NCBI RefSeq assembly: GCF_011075055.1
Contig: NC_058137.1
Coordinates: 27,699,463 to 27,763,462, forward strand
Direction of reading: 5' to 3'
Source of the DNA: Mangifera indica
Lineage: Eukaryota > Streptophyta > Magnoliopsida > Sapindales > Anacardiaceae
DNA length: 64,000 bases
Numbering within the stretch: the stretch's first letter is position 1; each line of letters begins with the position of its first letter. Below the pieces are notes generated by a model. That model was given only the letters and a program-made list of their open reading frames with translations, was not told the origin of the DNA and searched no databases. Below are positions 32,656-44,713 of this stretch, piece by piece. Made by a program: the position numbers and the translations under genes.

Positions 32656-33287
32656 ACTTGTATCCTTACAAAAAAGCGATTCAAATTACTCATAATGATA
32701 TATTAAAAAGACTTTATTTTGACTTAATTTAGTTTAAGCTAAACTCAATTTAATTTAACACTATAACCTGAACTCAAACTAATTCAAGAGGAATTTAACA
32801 CTTTCAAATCCAAGTAAAATTGAACTGCCCAAACTGATAGATTGGTTTCAACTAAAAACACCCTGAGAAATATACAAACTAAGGATAATAAAACTGGTGT
32901 AAGACAACACCACACCGAGTCTGGACTATTGTTCCACCGTCACCCAAATAGGTACTTCGATTATAACGAACTTACCAAAGCAAAGTCCCAGAATCCCAGT
33001 TCAACATCCGCCTCACTTTCCCGTCGATTTTCTGGCCAACCAAACAGAACCCCACCTTGACAACCTTGTTCCAACAGTTTTCAAGGTGGTAAGAACAGAG
33101 ACCCGTTGGCCCATTGCTGCTCCTCCTTCAACAGTTTCTTGAAGGTAAGATTTTTTTTTGTTTGAATTTTAAAGTCAAAACCTTACTGCTAAAAAAATTC
33201 TCTAACTAAATTTCATTTCTTAGGGTTTTGCAGCGATTCAAAACGTCATAAAAATCAAACCTTTACCCGGAAAAATCCAGCAAAATC

Positions 33288-34415
33288 ATGTCTTGTTCGA
33301 ATCTAACGACTTGGGTATCCTCAAAAATTGACTCATTTTCTCTTTCATTCTTAGACCGGAGCTCATGCCATAATCTCTGCAATTCTTCATTCCTAAAATA
33401 CCCTTATCGATCTTCAGCATCTACACCAATGCATTGTAGTCTTCGTGAGCTTAAAGAACGGATCAATTCAGTGAAGAACACCCAGAAGATCACTGAGGCA
33501 ATGAAGCTTGTTGCGGCTGCAAGAGTCAGGCGAGCCCAAGAAGCTGTGATTAATGGTAGGCCTTTTACTGAAAAGCTTTTAGAGTTTCTTTATGCTGTAA
33601 ATAAAGAATTACAAGCTGATGATATTGATATTCCTTTGACAAATATCCGGCCTGTTAAAAAAGTTTCTCTTGTTGTTATAACCGGTGATAGAGGTCTGTG
33701 TGGTGGTTTTAACAATGCTGTGATCAGAAAGGCTGAATCCCGGATGGCTGAATTGAAAGAAAATGGACTTGATTATGTTGTTATTAGTGTAGGTAAAAAG
33801 GGTAATGCTTATTTTAAACGTAGGAGTGATGTTGCAGTTGTTAGGAGTATTGAGGGAAGGGGGTTTTATAGTGTAAAAGAAGCTCAATTGATTGCTGATA
33901 GTGTTTTTTCACTATTTGTTAGTGAAGAGGTTGATAAGGTAGAGTTAGTATACACGAAGTTTGTGTCGCTGGTGAGATCCGATCCTGTGGTTCAAACTCT
34001 GTTACCTTTATCAATGAAAGGTGAGGCTTGTGATGTGAATGGGAAGTGTGTTGATGCTGTGGAGGATGAGTTGTTTAGGCTGACGACTAAGGATGGCAAG
34101 TTGATTGTTGAGAGAGATAGTGTTAGGTTGGATGGTGGGGGTTTATCGCCTCTTATGCGGTTTGAGCAGGATCCGGCCCAGATTCTTGATGCAATGATGC
34201 CTCTATATTTGAACAGTCAGATTTTGAGGTCATTGCAGGAATCAGTGGCTAGTGAGGTTGCTGCAAGGATGAGTGCCATGACTTCCTCTACTGATAATGC
34301 GATTGAATTGAATAAGAATCTTTCAATTGCTTATAATCGGGAACGTCAGGCAAAAATTACTAGTGAACTATTGGAGATCGTCGCTGGAGCTGAGGCACTT
34401 ATGCAGTTAGATTGA
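33288..34415 (+). CDS. ATPC: ATP synthase gamma chain, chloroplastic (ATPC2-like)
   Basis: A single exon of 375 aa. It is the rotary shaft of CF1, coupling proton flow through CFo to ATP synthesis in the thylakoid. About 48 N-terminal residues rich in Ser with few acids form a plausible transit peptide. The mature protein begins near SLRELKERINSVKNTQKITE, the N-terminal coiled-coil helix that threads the alpha-beta hexamer. VITGDRGLCGGFNN (130-143) and the C-terminal signature AYNRERQAKITSELLEIVAG are intact. The plant-specific redox loop is present: Cys248 and Cys254 in GEACDVNGKC, six residues apart, followed by the acidic EDE at 259-261. Residues such as LPLSMKGE and the AEAL end resemble Arabidopsis ATPC2 more than ATPC1. 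A 5'-UTR intron is possible (GTAAGA near 33144 to a TTAG near 33222). Confidence 0.97.
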   Translation: MSCSNLTTWVSSKIDSFSLSFLDRSSCHNLCNSSFLKYPYRSSASTPMHCSLRELKERINSVKNTQKITEAMKLVAAARVRRAQEAVINGRPFTEKLLEFLYAVNKELQADDIDIPLTNIRPVKKVSLVVITGDRGLCGGFNNAVIRKAESRMAELKENGLDYVVISVGKKGNAYFKRRSDVAVVRSIEGRGFYSVKEAQLIADSVFSLFVSEEVDKVELVYTKFVSLVRSDPVVQTLLPLSMKGEACDVNGKCVDAVEDELFRLTTKDGKLIVERDSVRLDGGGLSPLMRFEQDPAQILDAMMPLYLNSQILRSLQESVASEVAARMSAMTSSTDNAIELNKNLSIAYNRERQAKITSELLEIVAGAEALMQLD

Positions 34416-35160
34416 TTTCGACCTTTTTATTTTGGCCTAATTTCATTTGTTCTGCAAAAATTTTGCAGCTTATTTCATATGCCAGTAAAGGAATCCATTG
34501 ATTTGAGGCAGGTTGATAAATCGTAGAGATGGCTTTTTATTTCATGAACTAGAATTTTTTATTAGAAAGCAATCCCAGTTTTGTTCTCAAATTGTCTTGT
34601 TCCATCTTATCATCTTTGCCATTTCATTTATGCTGAGGAATCATTGACTGTGCAATGAATTTTTGCACATTCTAGATTCAGGGTTTTTGATTTGAAGTTC
34701 AGTTCAGTTGAGATGATTCTTAGTCAGAGTCTCTATTGTAATAGAAAACTTTTAAGTTTCTTTCTCAAGTTCTCTGACCTTCCAAGCTGAACTTTCTTGT
34801 GAGCTTAAAATTAAATACCTCAACTATCTGCACCAGCATCCATTTTTTTTCATAGCACAGAAACTCAGCAAAATTATACCAGTATGTATCCGGATGATGT
34901 TCTCTTGTCATGGTTAAGACTCCTAAATTATTGTAAGATGAAGAGGGATTAGTGTACTGCTATGCAGGCAAAACTCCTCAATCAAACTCACAGATACGAC
35001 TTCTAAAGATGACCAACGAGTAACAGATAAGCATTACTTTAGCTTCTAGCCTAAAGAAGAATTCTCGGACAGGATGGAATTTTCTATTAGAACGCACAAA
35101 CAGAAAACAAGACTAAATCTGTCATTATATTTATAATCCATCAACCATTAAATAATTGTT
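34416..35160. other. 3' flank of ATPC
   Basis: The first few hundred bases are probably 3' UTR. No further gene is supported before the candidate exon at 35166. Confidence 0.4.
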
Positions 35161-35165
35161 AGAAA

Positions 35166-36315
35166 TCACTCATTGAAGTAATCCTCGATCACATTGGGAT
35201 CAGGGGTGTCAATCAAGCCACCAACTTTCACAATAACTTAGACAATTATACATGAAGCCCTAACTTTCAATCCTACAAATATTTAAAATGAAAAAGGGAT
35301 AGGGATAAACGGATACTCATTTAGATCCAGATAGAGAAACACTCCACTATTCAAATGATACCAATACGGGTATTCTTGATCAAGTTATATTAAAAACCAA
35401 CCCTCCATTTTCTCTGTTGTATCTCTTCAAATTCTTGCACCGTAATCTACCAAGGTTTGGCGTATTCTCTTGTTCGTGCAAACTTCCCCATCAACAGGTC
35501 ACATGTGGCAACAAAGTGTTAGGATCAATTATAAGACCTCAAATTCAAGTAACTTGCGCATTTAGACTACGGTTGGAAACGAATCAAGTCAAACCCAAAC
35601 AAGGTCTGACTCTTTTTAGACTGGTTGAGGCTTGGGCTCACCAAGTTTGTTTAATCATGTGTTTATGTTTGATTTGCTTGATAATTTTACTGTTTATGAT
35701 TGTCTTGCATTTGCTCAAGTCTGTATGAGATATTTGTTTCAGTTAGGTTATTAGGCTCTGCTTCAGACTCGTTTTAAATTTTGAATTATTCAATTGTACA
35801 ATGATTTGTGTTATATGCAACTTGCTTAAAATGTTTATTCATTTAAGCAAGCCATGCTTGGCTCGCTTAGCCCATATTGAAGTTTGAGCTAGCGATTGTT
35901 TTTAACTTAAAACCTAGACTTATGTTCATGCTCGTGTTCGTTTAGGAAAGGCTTAGCTCGAGTCTATTCAAGCAAAACTCATTTCAAATCCAACCTTAAT
36001 TGACACACCACCATTCTCTTCTGTCTAACATTAAGTCACAGGCAGAAAATGAGTGATTGAAGCATTTACCAAACCTTGTGTCTTGGTTGTAAAGTTCCAG
36101 CTATTCGGAAGCTCTGAAGAACATGTGGTTGATAAGATTTTCTTCAAGCTATCAGCTGCCAGCAAATCATTCACGTTAAAGCTCTGCCCCAGATCATGTT
36201 TGTTATCACTTCTTCCTCTTAAATGCGGGCAATAAATTCTTTTCAGCAATTTGTCTGTTTTCTGAGAAGAAGAAAAACACTTCACGCAGCGTGACAGCTG
36301 TCTCATTTCAATCAA
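35166..36315 (-). CDS. Candidate small two-exon gene of unknown function (or remnant)
   Basis: On the - strand an open frame from ATG at 36315 runs to a GT donor after 36075. A matching AG acceptor precedes 35236, and the exon 35236-35166 continues in phase to TGA. The product would be about 103 aa. The first exon contains CPHLRGRSDNKHDLGQSF and AADSLKKILS, and the second reads VIVKVGGLIDTPDPNVIEDY and ends FNE. The second exon looks distinctly like a protein C-terminus. An AG at 36263-36262 could make 36261 the exon start, so earlier exons may exist upstream. I do not recognise the family. Evidence is limited to phase-compatible splice sites and protein-like composition, so a decayed fragment is equally possible. 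Confidence 0.35.
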
Positions 36316-36329
36316 AGAGCAAAGCCAAA

Positions 36330-37260
36330 ATGATTCTATTTTTGCCTAGAAATTTTAAGTGAAAGACGTGACACCATTCTGCAATTTGCCAAGCAAAATT
36401 TCGGTCTCTAGTGTTCACAAGTGCATTAGAACAAATGGACAAGAACAAGGTCTAAATCAGGCCGGTGCCATAAGTTGATACAGACAGTGAACACGAGAAA
36501 GTACTGAGAATAAAATGCCTTCTGGTGTCATAAAACACTTCATGAGAGCTTTGAATAAAACAGATGACACTTAACAAACGTACAAATAATTAAGGTTGAA
36601 TTCCATCTTCTCTAAGTTCAAAAAAAACCCAGTTCAAAATAAGTATAAATCTAAAAGAGTTTGTTTAAAATCAACAAGTTGAAATTTGAAAATAATTTAT
36701 TTTTAAATTTAATTTGAGTAAGTTTAAATTTAAATATTCAAATTAACTCATACTTAACTCATGTTTAGCTTAAACTTGGCTTATTTGATCCGAATTCAAA
36801 TTTAAGGTCTAACAACTTGGATCAAATTCAACACTGTAAATAACAAAATTTCTAAATTAATTTCATGAACTTGAGCATTGAGGTAAGAACAAAATAGATA
36901 CATCACTTTACTAATGAATTATTTTTATATTCAAATAGGGTGTCTAATCAAAAGGTTGGTCTATAGATCGATAAGGTTGATCGACTAATTGGATTAGTAA
37001 TGTCAATATGATATAATTAAAAATTTAAAACAATCTTTAGTCATATGATATCTGTATAATACCAACATGATGGTCAAACCAATTTGTCCAAATAGTTAAA
37101 TAACAGTTCAATACTGTTTATCTGGTTCATTCCCGAATCGATCCAATTAAATGACTAAAACAGCTTTTAGCCATGAACACCAGACTTGCCGACAGTTCTC
37201 AACCAGTATGGTCTTTCTTTTAAAACACTGATGGAGATATTTAATCGCCAAAGTGAAGAA
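36330..37260. other. Intergenic spacer
   Basis: No gene is supported. GGTTGATCGACTAATTGGAT near 36977 and CGAATCGATCCAATTAA near 37135 are loosely inverted, as in an old repeat. Confidence 0.35.
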
Positions 37261-37529
37261 GATAGAAAGGTTACCAGTTTCTGAATCTTTTCATAAATCT
37301 GGCATTGCATTTCTCACGTATCGTGTTACTTTCTTGCAGTCTCTTAGGGTTTGACGGTTTAACGACTGTATTATAGCACGTGTTGAATTCAATTGGTGAT
37401 AATAATTTTGATGATTTTTTCAGGTCCCTTTCAGGAAGATGAAGAGAAGTTTCATTTGAAAAGCAAGATTTTGCAAGGACTGTTATTTCTGGAAGATAGA
37501 GACGGATGGGTTCATTCATGTTCTAATCC

Positions 37530-40500
37530 TGCTTTTAAATATATTTTTTTTATTTCTCATTATGAAATTCAACCACTTCTATCGAAACTTTGATGACCAT
37601 CCCCAAAGTAAAGTCGAGCTCCGCTTTAACTCAAAAAATTGAGTTCGAATTGATGGTGAGTCAACAAAGAAAGTGCCCCATAATTAAAAAAAAGTGTACG
37701 GTCTATATAAATAAAAAATAAATAAATTTATCAACCATTTACTCACATCTAATCTAAATTTATCACAATTTAAATCCGATTTATTTAGATTAAAAGTAAT
37801 ATTATATACATTTATTTCTAATATATAATTATATATTTATTTTTATATATTATTATATAATTAAATATTACAAAATATATATATATATTAATTTAAGATT
37901 ATTTTAAATTTAAATGAGTCACTTTGAAATCAATAAATTAACACTTGAACTCATAACTTTACTTGAAAAAATATTAATAAATCCCTACAATTTTTTATAT
38001 CTTAATTTATATCCTAAAATTTTATTATTTAACTTTACGTATAAAATATAATAAATAAATATATAAGTTATATTATATCCCAAAAGTAATAGGGTTTTAT
38101 TTCGTATTCTTTTATCAAAGCTTAAACTCAGCTTTATTTTAACATAATTTAATTGAATTTGAGCCAAATATTATTTAATTCGATTCGATTCTATCTTTCA
38201 CCTATATTTAAAATTTGTGTCGGCCAAACGGTAAGGGGGCCCACGGCACCTTGTTTTGGGCCGCCATTGTTGATTCAATGTATTAAAAAACAAGGACTGA
38301 ATCAAGGCGTGGGTAAAATGAATCTGGGCAATCCATGGTATGATTCTTGACAATTTTGTAATTCTAAATAGAGATTCTATTTCTTGTTCATAAAGTAACC
38401 ACTCTAATGTGACTGAAACAGTAAAAGCACACCATTATTATTATTAATAATAATTAAATATGGAAGAAAAGAAGATTAGACATCATAAAATATTTTATCT
38501 TTTTATTATGCAATTTTGGAATCTTCCACCCGGATAGAAAATTATTTATATATTTATTCAAATATGTACAAAAACAAGTTAATTATCTTAATTTTAGGAG
38601 AATTTTAAATGAAGATTTAAAACATTCAAATTTAATGTTACACTCTTATAAATAGATTTTATACATATTAATATCTTTTGAGATATTTATATTAAAACGA
38701 GAGACTGTAATAATAGATTATTGATCCAATCTCCCCACAGTTCATCGGTTTTATGGTCACACTTTGCTAAAAAAAATATGCTAATTAAGAACTTTTAAAC
38801 ATAACCGATTGATTCACAAAGGAGTGATTTTATTTATATCTTGTACGTTTAAGTCAGATAGGATGATGGAATAATGTTCTTATCATCATATTCTTTGACC
38901 TAGGGGATCTAGAAAAATTATCTAGAAATTATGTATAGTTAACGCAAATTCATCGTTTAATGAATTATAAGAAAAAAAAGTCAGAGAAGCGAGTTCTAAT
39001 ATAACAACTTTGATGAGATGTCAATCTGAAAATCAGTTAATTAAAACTTCAATTTAAATTTAATTTATTTTAATTAAATAATAATTTTATTTTAAACTAA
39101 TTCATACAATATCTAACCTTATTTTTAATGTAGATTTCAACGATTTAAAAGAAAATAATATTGTTATAATATTATAATAAAATGAGTAGTATTATATATA
39201 TTTATAATAAATATTAATTTAAATATTAATAATAAAAAATAAATAAATGGTCATTTTTATCGATATCAATTCTTTTCATAAGTACCTTGTTTCATGCATG
39301 GACAATCCCGAAAAGAGATTACAGTCATAACGAGTGAGAAGCAATGCTGTTGAAAAAACATGGGAGGCAGAAGAGACAGAGAATAAGACAAGACAAAACG
39401 TCGAAAATGTTTGTGTCATTTTCACACTCAATGCACAGTGGTGTTTGGTTTCGCAACCCAAATACGTTGTATGATGACGGCCCTCCAATTGCTGCATGTG
39501 GATGTGGGTCACATTTTGCACTAATCACATGACCAAAACGTTTCCCGAAAAACCCTAAAATTTTCCATTCTCACTCAATCCCCCACCATTTTCTTCCTTT
39601 TCTGTTTTAATTACTTTATTCTTCAGTAACTTCACTTGAGTCCACCTTTTTTATCACTTTTCTCTTGAATTTTTCTACTCTTAAGACACCTATCACTTTT
39701 GACCAAGAAAACCCTTTTTTCCCACTTTATGTTTTCTTTTTCATACATGACTAAATTTAATAATATTTTATATACCAATAGCTAGGTATTAATTAATACA
39801 AATAAACAAGTAATGATGACCCAACAAGAATTAACCAAGGTTATCAGAGCCCTTTAGATTTTAAATATTTGTGATAAACTTTTTAGATAAAATAAATAAA
39901 TAAATATTTTAATACCTTTTAAACCCAAAAAATTATATATATTAAAATTTTTAAAATAATCCTTAAAATTTTAACTAAGTTTTCTTAAATTTTATCATTT
40001 CTTAATCAATCTATATATTTTTATTTTTAAATAATTTGACCCATTTATATTATATTTATAGATTTATCACTATAAACTAATATATTATTATATGATTTAA
40101 TAAATTTGAATTAAATATATCAATTTGTTTATATCTATTAAAGAACGTTTAGTTTCAAAAATATTTTATTATTAAAATTGAAAAATATATTTTATTATTA
40201 AAATTAAAAAATTATATTGAAAATAGATTATTTAGACGACTTTAATAAAATTTAGTAAGTATAAATAATTATTATGTTTGGTTAGAGGTAATAAAAAAAT
40301 ACTTATAAATTATTTTATTTAAATGTCATCGAATATAATTATTCTAAATTTTTTTATATTACTTGTTATATTAATAAAAAATAAAGTTATTTTTTATCTT
40401 AAAATTTAATAAATAAAAATATAATAATAATAAAATTAAAATTATCTTGATAATATTTTAATACTTAAGATGAATCTAATAATTATATTATCACTTATAT

Positions 40501-41040
40501 TATCTATTATATCATAATTGATAATAAAAAATAATAAATTAAATAAAATAATATAAATAATAAAAAAATAAATTACTAAGAAAATCTTTATTAATTCAGA
40601 ATCAATCAGTCCCTCCCTTGAGAGGGCTGGATCATGGCTTTTCACGAAAAAGGGGTTAAAATGGTATTTCAAAATTAAAAAATGTTGAATTAATTAAGTT
40701 TCCTATATTTATTATTATGTTTTACTATTTTCTATGAAGACTAACAAGGTGGAAGATGAGTAATGCTTGCCCACTCATCATCTAAAGTATATTTTTATAA
40801 TCCAAGATCACATCATTATTAATATCAAGAAAATTGCTAATGGCTTACACAATTATATTTTAAGGAAAGTGATAAGAAGGATTTTCAAAACATCTTTTTC
40901 TCTTTCTTCAACTTGCCAAATTTCCCATAATTAATCATCATCGTCCTCCATTTCTCAGAACTTGCTGTCTCAATTGTCATCTGCCATCTGCCTTTGACGG
41001 CGCCGGCTCATTGAAAAAATTTCCCTCTTTAATTATAATA
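37530..41040. other. Long AT-rich intergenic spacer
   Basis: No gene is supported. It holds AT-rich repeat family A copy 3 (listed separately). The less AT-rich patches at 38210-38340 and 39270-39720 contain short frames on both strands without recognisable protein motifs. Confidence 0.45.
40145..40600. repeat. AT-rich repeat family A, copy 3
   Basis: It has the same block order as 3205-3640 and 3880-4300. It starts near GTTTAGTTTCAAAAATATTT and ends near AATTAAATAAAATAATATAA. Confidence 0.55.
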
Positions 41041-41047
41041 TATATAT

Positions 41048-41917
41048 GGCCAAACAACTATTTCCCACCCAAGGTTTGATGTTTTCTCAAATGTCCCCCC
41101 TTTAACTATGAAAACATCAAATACCCACCCATGGCCGGTTAGATTTAACAAAACCCTAATGTCTGAAAATTTTATCTCTTTTTGCCCCCCTAAACTTTAA
41201 AAACTAAAATTTTTCCTCAGCCTAAGTTTTAAAAAATGGCAATTTCACCTTAGGGTTTGATTTTGAAATCTCCGACGACTTTCCGGCTCCATTACCGACG
41301 ACCTCTCCCTCCCGAAGCAGCCTCTCCTTCCGGTGAATGTTTTCCTCCTATTTGGAGGTTCGATCGACGTTGGAGACGCCTTGGGAGACGAAGAACTTCG
41401 TCGGGGAAGACGAAGTTCTTCGTCTCCCCAGACTAAGACGAAGCCGTCGTCTTCGTCTGGGAAGACAGTCGTCTTTCCAGAGGTCTTCTTCTGGGAAGAC
41501 AACCGTCTTCCCAGACGAAGACGACGACTTCGTCTTCCAAGGCATCTCCGACGTCGATCGAGCCTTCAAATGGGAAGAAAGCATTCGTCGGAAGGAGAGA
41601 CTATTTCAGAAGGGAGAGGTCATCGGCAATGGAGCCGGAACGGTCGCCGGAGATTTCAAAACCAAACCCTAGGGTGAAACTGCCATTTTTTAAAACTTAG
41701 GCTGGGGAAAAATTTTAGTTTTTAAAGTTTAGGGGGGCAAAATAGATTCTATTTTAATTTATTTTTAATATTATAGCAAAAATAACGATTTTATCCTTAC
41801 CACCGTTAGAGTTTTGTTAAATCTAACCGACCATAGGTGGGTGTTTGGTATTTCCATAGTTAAAGAGTGAAAACTTGAGAAAACATCAAACCTTGGGTGG
41901 GAAATAGTTGTTTGGCC
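41048..41917. mobile_element. Foldback MITE-like element, Mutator-type (family 1), GAAGAC-rich copy
   Basis: The left end GGCCAAACAACTATTTCCCA and the right end (inverse, ...GGGAAATAGTTGTTTGGCC) are near-perfect. The flanks TATATATAT and TATATATTT agree at 8 of 9 bases. The second-level arms (CCTTAGGGTTTGATTTTGAA against TTTCAAAACCAAACCCTAGG) are also inverted. The centre, about 41380-41560, is full of CGTCTTCGTCTGGGAAGAC-type inverted motifs. Arginine/serine-rich ORFs on both strands arise from this repeat and are not regarded as genes. Confidence 0.9.
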
Positions 41918-41946
41918 TATATATTTATATAACCTTATAACACAAA

Positions 41947-42823
41947 GGCCAAATGACTATTTCCCACCTAAGGTTTGATGTTTTCTCAAGTTTCCACCCT
42001 TTAATTATGGAAACACCAAACACCCACCCATGGCCGGTTAGATTTAACAAAACTCTAACGGTGGCAAGGGTAAAATGGTCATTTTCTCTATAATATTAAA
42101 AATAAACTTAAATAGAATCTATTTTGCCCCCCTAAACTTTAAAAACTAAAATTTTCCCCCAGCCTAAGTTTTAAAAAATTACAGTTTCACCTTAGGGTTT
42201 CTTTTTTAAATCTCCGGCGACATCTCCGGCTCCATTGCCGACGGTCTCTCCCTCTCGAAGCATCCTCTCCTTCCGATGATCTCTTTCCTCTCATTTGGAC
42301 CCCCCATCGGAGTCGGAAAAGTCGTGGAAGACGAAGTTCTTCGTCTTCCCAGTCGTCGTCGTCGTCTTCATCTTCCAACTGCGATCATCGTCGTCAGATA
42401 AGTCGTCTGGGAAGACGATCGTCTTCCCAGATGACGAAGAAGAGATCTCGTCTTCGTCATTTGGAAAGACGATTTCTCTTCCCAGACGACTTATCTCTGC
42501 GTCGGATGAGTAGTGCAGGAGTTTAGGGCGGCCATCGGTGGAAGAGAAACCATCGGGATGGAAAGACGGTCGGTGATGGCGCCAGAGAAAGTGAAAGGGT
42601 TTGGAAATAAACCCTAGGGGGGGGGGAATGCAATATTTTCAAACTTAGTTTAGGGAAAAAATGTTAGTTTTTAAACTTTTAGGAGAGAAAATGAGATTAA
42701 ATTTATCACTATTAGGATTTTGTTAAATCTAACCGGCTATAGGTGGATGTTTGGTGTTTCCATAGTTAAAGGATGAAAACTTGAGAAATCATCAAACCTT
42801 GGGTGGGAAATAGTCGTTTGGCC
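41947..42823. mobile_element. Foldback MITE-like element, Mutator-type (family 1), exact 9-bp TSD, GAAGAC-rich
   Basis: It is bounded by GGCCAAATGACTATTTCCCA and its inverse, with exact flanking copies of TAACACAAA (41938-41946 and 42824-42832). It lies only 29 bases after the copy at 41048 and is closely related to it. The centre contains a perfect 26-base palindrome (42406-42431) and an 11-base hairpin (42326-42349). Confidence 0.92.
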
Positions 42824-42834
42824 TAACACAAACT

Positions 42835-43770
42835 TTATACTATGTTATTATATAGCTCTAGGACAAAACCAAAGTGTAAAAATTGTGAAACTCTCGAAAT
42901 TCAATGTATAAGAATCAAGAATGTCACGGGTATTTATAAAAATTATTAATTTAAATATTAATAATAGGTGATATTATATAATAATATATTAATTTATTTT
43001 TAATTTAAAATAAATTAATTATATAATAATATTATTATTGATATGCAGTTTAATATATATTTTAAATATATATAGTTTTATTGGTATTATAATTGCACTT
43101 GCATGTGGCATAAGTGGGGTTTTAAAATGTTATACTAAAATTAGGGTTATTTGCATGTCATCCATGAGATTGAGGGTAAAAATGATATTTTTTTTTTAAT
43201 TTGTGAAATTTATACCGTCACTTAGTTTTTGAATAAATAGATATTATCGTTAGTATATAAATTAATACTAATCGATAATGAATATAGTTTTGTTTATTCA
43301 ATTTTAATGCAAATCAAATTTAGGGTCAGTCTAAACTTAGAGCTGATGTTCAAAAATGCCCATAGCTTATTCAAAATACTCTTCTCATCCAAGTGCAGCT
43401 TACACTTAATATTTGCAGGTAAGCTATACTAAAATCCACGAGTTATATTTCAGGGGTGATGACAATTAATTTCTCGCAACTTTCTCTCCCTGATTTGATC
43501 AGTTCTAATGATGATCCAGGTCAGATAATGCAAACAATAGGAAAGTCCGTAAATATTCCGGATTTGATTTGACCCTTTTTACTTAATTTCCATAATTTTG
43601 ACCAAGTATCAGGCTTTATTCTGTTCTCAACAAATAAAAGCTAAAAAATAAATAATTTCCATGGCTTCATAAGCCACCAAGTTTAAAGCAAAGTCACCTC
43701 CATGTAAATCTCTTACGCACAGAAGTGACCTGTGTCCTGTTTCCTTGCTGTTCTGTTCTGTTCTTAGTCC
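42835..43770. other. Spacer upstream of the S40-family gene
   Basis: AT-rich sequence to about 43380, then promoter-like single-copy sequence. No other gene is seen. Confidence 0.4.
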
Positions 43771-43782
43771 ATTCTATCATCC

Positions 43783-43793
43783 TCTATAAAATC
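43783..43793 (+). promoter_or_regulatory. TATA box of the S40-family gene
   Basis: TCTATAAAATC lies about 30 bases before the likely start of transcription. A probable 5'-UTR intron follows, with donor CAG/GTAACA at 43839 and acceptor TTTCAG ending 44103, just before the ATG at 44117. Confidence 0.65.
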
Positions 43794-44116
43794 CCTCATA
43801 AATCTGTTTCAATCACTTCAATTCTTAATCAACTTCAGGTAACAATCCAATTCTACTTCGAATTTTGTCATCCCAATTTCAAGACTTAGTTTTTTTTTTT
43901 TTTAAATGATTTAATTAGCAGAATTTTTTATGGAATCTTGAGCAAAAAGCAGGTTCTCAATTTCAGTAAAAGGCAGATTCTTTCTTTGTTGGATGAATCT
44001 TTTTGAATTTTGCAAGATACCCAATTGAGAAATCTTGAAAATCTATCTGGGAATCTGAAGAATCCTGAAAATGTTTATAAAGTTGGGATTTTTGTGGTTT
44101 CAGGAGCAATTTATCA

Positions 44117-44713
44117 ATGGAGAACAGGTATGGCTACTTCAGGCAAGGAAGTGGAGTATGGAGATCTATAACCGATGGAGACTTTGAAGAAGAAGACATC
44201 TGGGCTGTGCTCAAAGAAAGAAGAGAAGATTCATCAACACCTTCTTCTAAAGTTACCAACTTCATTAATTCTGAATTCGAATCTTCAATTTCGGTTCAAC
44301 GGCGGCTCCCTTCTGCGGCCAGAATGATCCCGATAACAACCGGCAATGGCGGCTACACCAGTAGCAGTAGCAACAGCAACAACTCTGCAGGAGTCACAAA
44401 GCTCCAATCGGCTCCTGTTAAAATCCCTGATTGGTCAAACTTTAATGGCCGCCACCACCAGTCAAAAAAATCCTCTAAGAATGTTTGTGATGATGATGAT
44501 GATGAGGAAGAACAAGAAGAAATAGACGATGATGATGATGACGATGGTTATGATTCAAAGGCTCCTCCACATGAATTCATAGCAAGGAGGCAAGCAAGAA
44601 GCCAGATTTCTTCATTCTCAGTATTTGAAGGAGTTGGAAGGACTCTCAAAGGGAGAGATCTCAGCAAAGTAAGAAATGCTGTATTGACAAGAACAGGTTT
44701 TCTTGAGAAATGA
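44117..44713 (+). CDS. Senescence regulator S40 family protein (DUF584)
   Basis: A single coding exon of 198 aa. Family landmarks, in order: an aromatic N-terminal stretch with GSGVWRS and EEEDIWAVLKE; QRRLPSAARMIPI; SAPVKIPDW; an acidic Asp/Glu run at about 125-144; PPHEFIARRQARSQISSFSV; and the C-terminal signature EGVGRTLKGRDLSKVRNAVL followed by TRTGFL. S40 proteins are nuclear and linked to leaf senescence and stress responses; their biochemical role is unclear. The Ser/Asn and Asp runs are coded by simple triplets and probably vary in length. The start is chosen because the family begins this way and an upstream 5'-UTR intron ends 13 bases before it. Confidence 0.92.
   Translation: MENRYGYFRQGSGVWRSITDGDFEEEDIWAVLKERREDSSTPSSKVTNFINSEFESSISVQRRLPSAARMIPITTGNGGYTSSSSNSNNSAGVTKLQSAPVKIPDWSNFNGRHHQSKKSSKNVCDDDDDEEEQEEIDDDDDDDGYDSKAPPHEFIARRQARSQISSFSVFEGVGRTLKGRDLSKVRNAVLTRTGFLEK

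Noticed and set aside
36053..36235. 60-aa ORF MIEAFTKPC on the + strand
   Set aside because: Antisense shadow of the better-supported - strand candidate exon; no motif.
37271..37519. 82-aa frame on the - strand beginning MNEPIRLYL, considered as an upstream exon of the 35.2-36.3 kb candidate
   Set aside because: Its only nearby donor leaves a phase that gives a stop when joined to either possible acceptor near 36261-36300; no link could be supported.
41245..41677. Overlapping Arg/Ser-rich ORFs of 78-114 aa on both strands
   Set aside because: They come from the inverted GAAGAC/GTCTTC core of a foldback element; palindromic sequence keeps frames open on both strands. No start context, motif or conservation between copies.
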